A stretch of 64,000 nt of DNA from G965202665 sp965243835. GTDB lineage: Bacteria; Actinomycetota; Acidimicrobiia; Spongiisociales; Spongiisociaceae. The stretch covers positions 744,001 through 808,000 of the forward strand of contig OZ251578.1 of NCBI GenBank assembly GCA_965243835.1, in the 5' to 3' direction. Both the position numbers and the translations under genes were made by a program. Under the pieces are notes generated by a model. It was given only the letters and a program-made list of their open reading frames with translations. It was not told the origin of the DNA and did not search any database. Below, one piece after another: positions 57,738 through 64,000 of the stretch (the first letter of the stretch is position 1; each line of letters starts with the position of its first letter).

Positions 57738-58122
57738 GCGTCGACCCGGCTCCGGTTTCCCTCCGGGCGGAGGTGTTGCGCCGGTGGGTGGTGTAACGCC
57801 CCGACTTGGTCCCTTCTCCCGGCATGCGCCGGGCTTTGCGGTTTCTGACCGACCCGCCGCTGGGGCGCACCCAACGCGCCGGGTACCGTTTGCTCTACGC
57901 GGGGCGGTCGCTTCTCTGTCGGAGGATGTCCGCCGGGTGACCGGGTTGCGGTCCCGGTCCGGGCGGGGCCCTGCTGGGGCGCCGGGCGGTTTCTTTTCTC
58001 CGCTGGGCGCCGGGTTCCTCTCCTTCCTGGAACCTGGCGCTGATGCGCGTCGGCGCCGCCGTCCCCGATGGCCTGTTCCGGCAACCGTTGCCCCGTCTCC
58101 CTCCCTCGGCCAGGGGTATGAG
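57738..58122 (+). pseudogene. Decayed 3' fragment of DUF2236 gene, unit 2
   Basis: About 385 bp closely matches the end of the 56504-57445 gene but carries frame-breaking changes, an early TAA and no start. It shows the array is a duplication. Confidence 0.75.
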
Positions 58123-58137
58123 CCGTGCGGGACCCAC

Positions 58138-58219
58138 TAAAAAGAACGAACCCCGCGGCCGCGGGGTTCGTTGGGCCCAGGTCCGTAGACCTAGGGGGGG
58201 CGTTGTGTTGTCAACAACA
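58138..58219 (-). ncRNA. C-rich small RNA candidate A2
   Basis: Promoter TTGACA (58254-58249), 17 bp, TATGCT (58231-58226). It has the same layout as A1: seven C, then a stem GGUC-UACG-GACC with a stable UNCG-type tetraloop, a 28-nt palindrome (58145-58172) and CTTTTTA. Confidence 0.65.
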
Positions 58220-58265
58220 GTTACAAGCATACATAGGGACGTATCGCCTGTCAATCGGAGTGTCG

Positions 58266-58344
58266 GTTTTAAGATCAGACCCCGCCGCGGCGGGGTCTGA
58301 AACCCCGGGTCGTTTACATTCCCGAGGGGGGCATATGTTGCAAC
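58266..58344 (-). ncRNA. C-rich small RNA candidate B2
   Basis: Promoter TTGACA (58380-58375), 18 bp, TATTTT (58356-58351). RNA with GUUGCAAC, AUAUG, six C, a changed middle stem and a palindrome at 58275-58300. Confidence 0.52.
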
Positions 58345-58414
58345 GCGATCAAAATAGCACAGTGGCGTGTTTATTGTCAAGTCCCTGTGGGCAAACCGTA
58401 ACGCGCGATCGTAG

Positions 58415-58796
58415 CGTCGACCCGGTTCCCGTTCCCCTCCGGGCGGAGGTGTTGCGCCGGTGGGTGGTGTAACATCTCGACTTGGTCCCTTCTCCCGGCG
58501 CGTTGGGCTTTGCGGTTTCTGGTCGACCCGCCGTTGGGGCGCAGTCAGCGCGCCGGGTACCGTTTGCTCTACGCGGGGGCGGTCGCTTCCTTGCCGGAGG
58601 GGATTCGCCGGGTGACCGGGTTGCGGTCCCGTCCGGGCGGGGCCCTGTTGGGGCGTCGGGCGGTTTCGTTTCTCCGCTGGGCGCTGGGTTCCTCCCCTTC
58701 CTGGAACTTGGCGCTGATGCGCGTCGGCGCCGCCGTCCCTGATGGCCTGTTCCGGCAACCGTTGCCCCGTCTCCCTCCCTCGGCCAGGGGTATGAG
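58415..58796 (+). pseudogene. Decayed 3' fragment of DUF2236 gene, unit 3
   Basis: Second truncated copy of the oxygenase 3' end, slightly shorter than unit 2 through small deletions, without a start or usable frame. Confidence 0.75.
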
Positions 58797-58810
58797 CCGT
58801 GCGGGACCCC

Positions 58811-58892
58811 TAAAAAGAACGAACCCCGCGGCCGCGGGGTTCGTTGGGCCCAGGTCCGTAGACCTAGGGGGGGCGTTGTGTTGTCAACAACA
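58811..58892 (-). ncRNA. C-rich small RNA candidate A3
   Basis: Promoter TTGACA (58927-58922), 17 bp, TATGCT (58904-58899). Almost identical to A2, with a palindrome at 58818-58845 and CTTTTTA. Confidence 0.65.
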
Positions 58893-58937
58893 GTTACAAG
58901 CATACATAGGGACGTATCGCCTGTCAATCGGAGTGTC

Positions 58938-59013
58938 GGTTTAAGATCAGACCCCGCCGCGGCGGGGTCTGAAACCTCAGGTCCGTAGACCTGAGGGGGG
59001 CATATGTTGCAAC
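58938..59013 (-). ncRNA. C-rich small RNA candidate B3
   Basis: Promoter TTGACT (59049-59044), 18 bp, TATGCT (59025-59020). Six C followed by a perfect CCUCAGGUC-UACG-GACCUGAGG stem and a palindrome at 58947-58972. Compared with B1 both arms of the middle stem have changed together. Confidence 0.57.
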
Positions 59014-59054
59014 GTGGTCAGCATAGCACGGGGGTGTGTTTAGAGTCAAGTCCT

Positions 59055-59663
59055 ATGGGTAAAACTCGGCGCGTGGCCGTCTACGTAGATGGGCTCAATC
59101 TCCATAACGGACTATTAAGTTCCGATTTGCCCCGGTGGGTGGACCTGATCGCCTTGGGACGCAATGTGCTACGGCCCGGTCAGGAGCTGACGGGGGTGCG
59201 GTATTTTACTTCCCGGCTGGTCAAAAATGCCAAGGACCAGTATGAGCAAGACATATATCTACAGGCTTTGGAGGCACGGGACGTAGAAATTGTGCTGGGG
59301 CAGTTTGATGTTCAGCGGGCCCGGTGCCCCCATTGCGGTAGAGTATGGTTGAAAGCGGAAGAAAAGCAGACCGACGTAAACATCGCAGTGCGATTGCTAA
59401 CGGACGCCCATCGGGAATTGTATGACCGGGCGATTTTGCTCTCGGCGGACAGCGACCTATTGCGGCCGGTGCTGGAAGTGCCGCGTCTGTTCCCCGGCAA
59501 GAGGGTGGTTGTGGGATTTCCGCCGGGACGCGCCTCGTACCCGTTGCGCCGGAGAGCCCCCTCTTTTCAGATAACCAAGCCCATGGTGCGCTCCTCGCTT
59601 TTGCCCTCTCCGGTCATTACCGGCGCCGAGCGGGAGGTTGTCGCTCCGCCGGGATGGTTGTGA
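59055..59663 (+). CDS. NYN-domain (PIN-like) protein
   Basis: A 202-residue protein with the NYN ribonuclease-like fold: VAVYVDGLNLHNGLL (first Asp), KQTDVNIAVRLLTDAHRELYDRAILLSADSDLLRPV (second and third acidic residues), and a zinc-like RCPHCGRVW. NYN proteins are thought to cut structured RNA. The likely start is the ATG at 59055; an in-frame ATG at 59004 lies inside the small-RNA region. The small-RNA B3 promoter runs in the opposite direction across its start, so RNA B3 is divergent from this gene. The enzyme and the RNAs may be linked, but that is a guess. Confidence 0.8.
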   Translation: MGKTRRVAVYVDGLNLHNGLLSSDLPRWVDLIALGRNVLRPGQELTGVRYFTSRLVKNAKDQYEQDIYLQALEARDVEIVLGQFDVQRARCPHCGRVWLKAEEKQTDVNIAVRLLTDAHRELYDRAILLSADSDLLRPVLEVPRLFPGKRVVVGFPPGRASYPLRRRAPSFQITKPMVRSSLLPSPVITGAEREVVAPPGWL

Positions 59664-59725
59664 GGGCGGGGTAGGCTGGGGGGAGGATCGGTACCGGAAC
59701 GGACCGCAACCAGGGAGAAAACCAA

Positions 59726-60538
59726 ATGCGCATTGTTATCGCCGGGCCGGGGCGGGCCGGGGGGTCGTTGGCGGTTGCGGCCGCGGCCGCCGGGCATCGC
59801 ATCGTCGCCCTGCTTACCCGTCGGGCGGACGACCGGGAGGCAGCCCGTCATTTGGGGGTCGAACCCCGCCTCATCGGAGACCCCCTGCCGGAGGCCGATT
59901 TGCTGGCGGTGGCGGTGCGCGACGGGGCCCTGGCTGAAGTAGCGGCCGCTTTGGCCCCCGGCGCGTCGCGCATTCCGTCCGCCGTTCATCTTTCCGGGTT
60001 GACCCCGGTGTCGGTTTTGGGGCCGTTGGCGGAGGCCGGGATGGAGACCGGTTCCCTGCACCCCCTGCAGACCCTTCCCGACTGGCGGAGCGGAGCCGCC
60101 TCCCTGTCCGGGGCTTGGGCCGCCGTCACCGCCCCGCCCCGCCTGGCCGGGCGGCTGGAGGACTTCGCCGCTTCATTGGGAATGAAACCTTTCCGATTGG
60201 CCGAAGAACAAAAGCCCCTGTATCACGCGGCGGCCGCCGCGGCCGCCAACTACACGACGGCGGCCCTGCATCTGGCCGAGTGTCTCCTGGACGCGGCCGG
60301 GGTGGACCGCCAAGCGACCCGGCCCATGGCGGAACGGGTGGTCGGCAACGTATTTGAAAAAGGGGCCCGGGCCGCCCTGACCGGCCCCATCGCCCGGGGC
60401 GAGGCGGGCGTCGTGGAGGCCCAGGTGCGGGCTGTGGAGCGGGCCGCCCCGGACATCGCCGTCGCTTTCCGGGATTTCGGCCGGGCGACGGCCGCCCTGG
60501 CCGGGACCTCGGCGGAGATGGCGGAGGTCCTGTCATGA
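59726..60538 (+). CDS. Rossmann-fold DUF2520 protein
   Basis: This 270-residue protein has an N-terminal NAD(P)-binding motif (IVIAGPGRAGGSLAVAAAAAGHRIVALL) and a C-terminal DUF2520 helical domain (LYHAAAAAAANYTTAALHLAECLLDAAG). It resembles ketopantoate reductase-like dehydrogenases and is coupled to panC by a 4-bp overlap, which suggests a role in pantothenate synthesis. The reaction is not proven. Confidence 0.82.
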   Translation: MRIVIAGPGRAGGSLAVAAAAAGHRIVALLTRRADDREAARHLGVEPRLIGDPLPEADLLAVAVRDGALAEVAAALAPGASRIPSAVHLSGLTPVSVLGPLAEAGMETGSLHPLQTLPDWRSGAASLSGAWAAVTAPPRLAGRLEDFAASLGMKPFRLAEEQKPLYHAAAAAAANYTTAALHLAECLLDAAGVDRQATRPMAERVVGNVFEKGARAALTGPIARGEAGVVEAQVRAVERAAPDIAVAFRDFGRATAALAGTSAEMAEVLS

Positions 60539-61440
60539 AAGTGGTGAACACCCTGGCGCAAGCCCGGCAACGGGGGGCGGGGAGAGCGGGGTTGGTCCCC
60601 ACTATGGGGTTCTTCCACGAAGGACACCTCTCGCTCATTAAACGCTCCGTCGCCGAATGCGAGCGGACGGTGGTCACCTTGTATGTGAACCCGTTGCAAT
60701 TCGACGACCCCGCCGATCTGGCCCGCTATCCCTCCGACCCGGAACGGGACCTGGAGTTGGCTGAGGAAGCGGGGGCGGATATTGCGGTGCTGGCTTCCAC
60801 CGGGGATATGTTTCCCGACCCGCCTTCCACCCGGGTGTCGGTGTCCGGCGTCGGGGAGACGCTGGAGGGGGAGCGACGGCCCGGACATCTGACCGGGGTG
60901 GCCACCGTGGTGGCCAAGTTGTTCGCCGGAATCGGGCCCGATCGGGCCTACTTCGGCCGCAAGGACGCCCAGCAGTTGGCGGTCGTGACCCGCATGGCGC
61001 GGGATTTGGACTTTCCGTTGCAAGTAGTCGGTTGCCCGTTGATTCGGGAGAGGGACGGTTTGGCCTTGTCCTCCCGCAACGTGCTGTTGGGCAGCCGCCG
61101 CTCCGCCGCCCGGGGGTTGTCGCAGGGTTTGCTGGCGGCCGCGGCCGCGGCGGAGGCCGGGGAACGCGACCCGCGGCGGGCGGAGTCCCTGGTGCGGGAG
61201 TCGGCGGGGGCTTTGGAGTTGGAGTACGCTACGGCGGTGGACGCAAACTCTTTCCAGCCGGTGGACCGTTTGGCGGGGGAAGTGGTGTTGGCGGCGGCGG
61301 CCCGGGCCGGATCGGTGCGGTTGATCGACAATGTCCGCCTGCTGATCGACGAGCGGGGGGCGGTCGCCGATCGGGGCGAAACCCTGTCCGGGCCCAGCAT
61401 CCTGTATGCGACGGCGGCAGTCGCCGGGGGGGACGGATGA
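60535..61440 (+). CDS. panC: Pantoate-beta-alanine ligase
   Basis: PanC joins pantoate and beta-alanine with ATP to make pantothenate. The 301-residue enzyme has GLVPTMGFFHEGHLSLIKRS (HxGH), TLYVNPLQFDDPADLARYPSDPERDL, HLTGVATVVAKLF, YFGRKDAQQLAVV and LALSSRN (the KMSKS-like loop). It overlaps the genes on both sides by 4 bp. Confidence 0.94.
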   Translation: MKVVNTLAQARQRGAGRAGLVPTMGFFHEGHLSLIKRSVAECERTVVTLYVNPLQFDDPADLARYPSDPERDLELAEEAGADIAVLASTGDMFPDPPSTRVSVSGVGETLEGERRPGHLTGVATVVAKLFAGIGPDRAYFGRKDAQQLAVVTRMARDLDFPLQVVGCPLIRERDGLALSSRNVLLGSRRSAARGLSQGLLAAAAAAEAGERDPRRAESLVRESAGALELEYATAVDANSFQPVDRLAGEVVLAAAARAGSVRLIDNVRLLIDERGAVADRGETLSGPSILYATAAVAGGDG

Positions 61441-62201
61441 TGTTGCTGGCGGTGGATGTGGGCAACACCCAGACCGTGATCGGCGTGTTGGATGGGGAAA
61501 GGATCGTGCGCAAGTGGCGCATTTCCAGCGGGCGGGATCACACCACCGACGAGTTCGTGATCATGTTGCGCGGCCTGTTGGACCCGACCGGGATCCAGCC
61601 CGGCGACTTTGCGGGGGCGGCCATGTCATCGGTGGTGCCCTCGGCCGCGGCCGCCCTGCCGTCCGCTTTGGAGGAGGCGTCGGGGCGTCCGGCCCTGGTG
61701 GTGGGCCCGGGCGTGAAAACCGGAATGGCGATCAGGATCGACCACCCGCGTGAGGTGGGGGCGGACCGGGTGGTCAATTCGGTGGCGGCCCGGGAGCGGT
61801 ACGGAGCCCCGGTGGTGGTCCTCGATTTCGGAACCGCCACCACCTTCGACGCGGTGGACATGGCCGGGGACTACATCGGGGGGGTGATCGCCCCGGGGCT
61901 GGAGGTGTCCATGGAGGCGTTGGTTTCCGCCACCTCCGCTTTGCGCCGGGTGGATTTGGTCCGTCCCCGCTCGGTGATCGGCAAAGGCACGGTGGAGGCC
62001 ATACAGAGCGGTCTGCTGTACGGGTACGCGGGGATGGTGGACGGCATACTGTCCCGCATCGCCTCCGAGACCGGAATCGAACGGGTGGCGGCCACCGGCG
62101 GTCTGGCCCCGGTTATCGTTCCCCTGTGCGAACGGGTGTCGGAAATCAACGATTCCCTGACTTTGGAGGGCTTGCGTCTCATCTGGGAGCGCAACCAATG
62201 A
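61437..62201 (+). CDS. coaX: Type III pantothenate kinase
   Basis: CoaX phosphorylates pantothenate, the first step to CoA. The 254-residue ASKHA-fold protein has LLAVDVGNTQTVIGVLDG (phosphate 1 motif), GADRVVNSVAARERYG, VVLDFGTATTFDAVD and AATGGLAPVI. It overlaps panC by 4 bp, and a second ATG follows at once (61440). Type III kinases need a monovalent cation and are not inhibited by CoA. Confidence 0.93.
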   Translation: MMLLAVDVGNTQTVIGVLDGERIVRKWRISSGRDHTTDEFVIMLRGLLDPTGIQPGDFAGAAMSSVVPSAAAALPSALEEASGRPALVVGPGVKTGMAIRIDHPREVGADRVVNSVAARERYGAPVVVLDFGTATTFDAVDMAGDYIGGVIAPGLEVSMEALVSATSALRRVDLVRPRSVIGKGTVEAIQSGLLYGYAGMVDGILSRIASETGIERVAATGGLAPVIVPLCERVSEINDSLTLEGLRLIWERNQ

Positions 62202-62238
62202 ACCGCCCCCGCCCCGGGGACGCCTAACCTGCCCGTCT

Positions 62239-63789
62239 ATGAGCGAGCCCGCGCCGCCCGCCGCCGAATCCGCCGCCGACTACGACCCGGCGGCCGCCGG
62301 CGGTTTGGCCGATCATCCGCTGACCGCGGCCCGTCTGGCCAAACTGGAACGGTTGCGGGAGGGGGGAGTGGACCCCTACCCGGCTTACGAGCCCGGCCTC
62401 CATTCCCGCTCCCACACCGCGGCCGACTTGCACCGGAGGTTCTCCGACCTGCCCCCCGATTCGGCCACCGGCGAGTCGGTGCGGGTGGCGGGCCGCCTGA
62501 TGAACACCCGCCTCCTGGGCCGCTTGCTGTTCGGGGTTTGCCAGGACCACTCGGGGCGCATCCAACTGTTCGCGGACGAAAGCCGGCTGGGGGAGGAGGG
62601 GTTCGCCGCTTTCCGGGAACTGGATCACGGCGACTGGGTGTGGGTGCGGGGGGAGGCGGCCACCACCCGCCGCGGGGAGTTGAGCGTGAAGGCGGAGGAG
62701 TTCGTCCTGTTGGCCAAGGCCTTGCGCCCCCTGCCGGAGAAGTGGCATGGCCTGAAGGATAAAGAGAGCCGGTTTCGCCGCCGGGAGGTGGACTGGCTGG
62801 TCAACCCGCAGGCGCGGGAGATAGCGGCGGCCCGCTCCCTGGTGATTGCGGAACTGCGCCGGGAGTTCGCCGGGCGGGGATTTATGGAAGCGGAGACCCC
62901 CGTGTTGCAGACCCAGCCGGGAGGGGCCTTGGCCCGCCCCTTCCGCACCCGTCACCGCGCTTTGGGCGTTGATATGTACCTGCGCATCGCCACCGAAATC
63001 CACCTCAAGTTGATGGTGGCGGGCGGGTTCGAGAAGGTGTTCGAGTTGGGCCGGGTGTTCCGCAACGAGGGAATCGACGCCCGCCACAACACCGAGTTCA
63101 CCACCCTGGAAGCTTATCAGGCGCTGGCCGACTACCGGGATATGATGACGTTGCTGGAGGAGATTATTCCGGCGGTGGCCCGCCGGGTTTCCGGGAGCTA
63201 TCCGGTTTTTCAGGGAGAAGGGCCGGATTGGGGGGTTCCGTTCCGCCGGGCGCCGATGCTGGATTTGGCAGGGGAGGCGTTGGGGGAGGAAATCACCCCC
63301 GATACGGAACCGTCCCGGCTGGCCGAGTTGGCGGCCGGGGCCGGCGTGGAGGCGGACCCCGGATGGGGTTTCGGGAAACTGGTGCAAGAGGTGTTCGACG
63401 AGCGGGTGCGGCGCAGTCTGCGGGACCCGACCTTCGTAATGGACCATCCGGTGGATATTTCCCCCCTGGCCCGCCGTCATCGGTCCCGGCCCGGTTTGGC
63501 GGAGCGGTTCGAGCTTTTCATCGGGGGGGACGAGATCGCCGACTCTTTCACCGAGTTGAACGATCCCCTGGAACAGCGCCGGAGGTTCGCCGCCCAGGCC
63601 CGGGCCCGGGCGGCCGGGGACGAGGAGGCCCATCCGTTCGACGAAGATTTTCTGCGCGGCTTGGAGGCGGGAATGCCCCCCACCGGGGGAGTGGGCATCG
63701 GCGTGGACCGGTTGGTGATGGTCCTCACCGGCCAGACCCGGTTGCGGGAGGTGCTCCTGTTCCCGTACGTGCGACCGCAGGTTCCCTGA
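62239..63789 (+). CDS. lysS: Lysyl-tRNA synthetase, class II
   Basis: This 516-residue enzyme charges tRNA-Lys. It has an N-terminal OB-fold (VRVAGRLMNTRLLGRLLFGVCQDHSGRIQLF) and class II motifs: motif 1 around FMEAETPVLQ, motif 2 FRNEGIDARHNTEFTTLEAY and motif 3 GGVGIGVDRLVMVLTGQ. An N-terminal extension of about 45 residues is Ala/Pro-rich. It follows coaX by 37 bp, so it may be in the same transcript. Confidence 0.95.
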   Translation: MSEPAPPAAESAADYDPAAAGGLADHPLTAARLAKLERLREGGVDPYPAYEPGLHSRSHTAADLHRRFSDLPPDSATGESVRVAGRLMNTRLLGRLLFGVCQDHSGRIQLFADESRLGEEGFAAFRELDHGDWVWVRGEAATTRRGELSVKAEEFVLLAKALRPLPEKWHGLKDKESRFRRREVDWLVNPQAREIAAARSLVIAELRREFAGRGFMEAETPVLQTQPGGALARPFRTRHRALGVDMYLRIATEIHLKLMVAGGFEKVFELGRVFRNEGIDARHNTEFTTLEAYQALADYRDMMTLLEEIIPAVARRVSGSYPVFQGEGPDWGVPFRRAPMLDLAGEALGEEITPDTEPSRLAELAAGAGVEADPGWGFGKLVQEVFDERVRRSLRDPTFVMDHPVDISPLARRHRSRPGLAERFELFIGGDEIADSFTELNDPLEQRRRFAAQARARAAGDEEAHPFDEDFLRGLEAGMPPTGGVGIGVDRLVMVLTGQTRLREVLLFPYVRPQVP

Positions 63790-63812
63790 ACCGGGCCCGC
63801 AACGGATCAGGA

Positions 63813-64000
63813 TCAGGAACGGGCCGCGTCCACCCGGCCCACCAGAAACCCGCCCATCTCGGACAGCACCCGGCGCGCGGGGCCGTCGGGCAGGGCGGAC
63901 AAGGACTCCGCCGCCTCCGCCAGCCGTTGCCGGCATTCGTCCAGGGTGCGGTCGATGTGCCCCCCCTCCCGCACCAGCCCGATCACCTCCCGCACCGTCT
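63813..64000 (-). CDS. Polyprenyl diphosphate synthase, C-terminal end
   Basis: The last ~62 residues of a minus-strand gene that enters from the right edge: TVREVIGLVREGGHIDRTLDECRQRL, then ALPDGPARRVLSEMGGFLVGRV. The helix pattern matches the end of polyprenyl synthetases (heptaprenyl or similar, for menaquinone or carrier lipids). The catalytic Asp-rich motifs lie outside the window. It converges on lysS. Confidence 0.7.
   Translation of the reverse strand, partial: TVREVIGLVREGGHIDRTLDECRQRLAEAAESLSALPDGPARRVLSEMGGFLVGRVDAARS

Larger units (their letters stand above)
57061..59063. repeat. Three tandem ~670-bp units (oxygenase 3' end, RNA pair, NYN 5' end)
   Basis: Each unit holds the 3' part of the DUF2236 gene, two palindromic hairpins with C/G runs, and the first codons of the NYN gene. 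Matching points lie 675 and 673 bp apart (palindromes at 57470, 58145, 58818). Only unit 1 has the rest of the oxygenase gene and only unit 3 the rest of the NYN gene, so the array arose by tandem duplication of one intergenic region. The coding fragments have decayed while the RNA-like parts are kept. Confidence 0.85.

Noticed and set aside
57030..58927. Several 100-290 residue reading frames on both strands across the triplicated segment
   Set aside because: They are Arg/Pro/Gly-rich, run through the palindromes and terminators and repeat with the unit. The segment is better explained as gene fragments plus small-RNA modules.
1..64000. Replication origin, prophage or rRNA operon
   Set aside because: No dnaA-box cluster, phage structural or integrase gene, or rRNA sequence is recognisable. 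Only one tRNA is present.

Overview
The window is GC-rich DNA from an actinobacterium, most plausibly an uncultured member of the Acidimicrobiia or a relative. The taxon is inferred from gene content, not proven. Pointers are DUF2342 and DUF222-HNH proteins, a SigR/RsrA-type sigma and anti-sigma pair, a PimB-like mannosyltransferase, and the gene set HAD phosphatase, TadZ-like protein, tadA, tadB, tadC, pilin, DUF1998 helicase, topA and holB. The same set lies together in mycobacteria (the Rv3644c-Rv3661 neighbourhood).

Layout. 1-3.1 kb: the 5' part of a DUF2342 zincin-like gene, a membrane-anchored HtrA protease and moaE. 3.2-10.8 kb: an operon of an acyl-CoA synthetase and a complete Liv-type ABC importer. 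10.8-12.6 kb: a Fic protein and a small partner gene. 12.6-18.9 kb: an SsuABC/NMT1-type importer and a nitrilase-superfamily amidase, split by a 1.7-kb insert (DnaQ-type exonuclease plus a small gene) bounded by a direct repeat of the amidase 5' end. 19-24 kb: a Tad pilus locus. 24-26.5 kb: Zur, ZnuA and ZnuB around an operator. 26.5-38.1 kb: DUF1998 helicase, a membrane HEQTH protein, two SLH proteins, an FMN 2-hydroxyacid oxidase, a membrane pyrophosphatase, a tandem histidine phosphatase and a GT4 glycosyltransferase.

38.2-48.7 kb is a surface-protein island: SLH proteins, Ala-rich helical proteins, gene fragments, a DUF222-HNH gene and a transposase remnant. Four minus-strand transcription units start from near-identical promoters in which a homopolymeric G tract (11, 11, 11 and 8 G) fills most of the spacer between TTGACA and TAGCGT. 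This is the layout of promoters that switch by slipped-strand mispairing, and partial cassettes next to intact genes suggest recombination as well. I consider this the most interesting system here.

48.8-64 kb: topA, an MFS gene with a probable 5' frameshift, tmk, holB, an acyltransferase, tRNA-Thr(CGT), the sigma/anti-sigma pair and a DUF2236 oxygenase. A triplicated ~670-bp segment follows, carrying six minus-strand small-RNA candidates, each with a TTGACA-type promoter, a run of 6-7 C and a GC-rich terminal hairpin. They resemble the actinobacterial 6C RNAs. A NYN-domain gene, the pantothenate/CoA run (DUF2520 protein, panC, coaX), lysS and the 3' end of a polyprenyl synthetase gene close the window.
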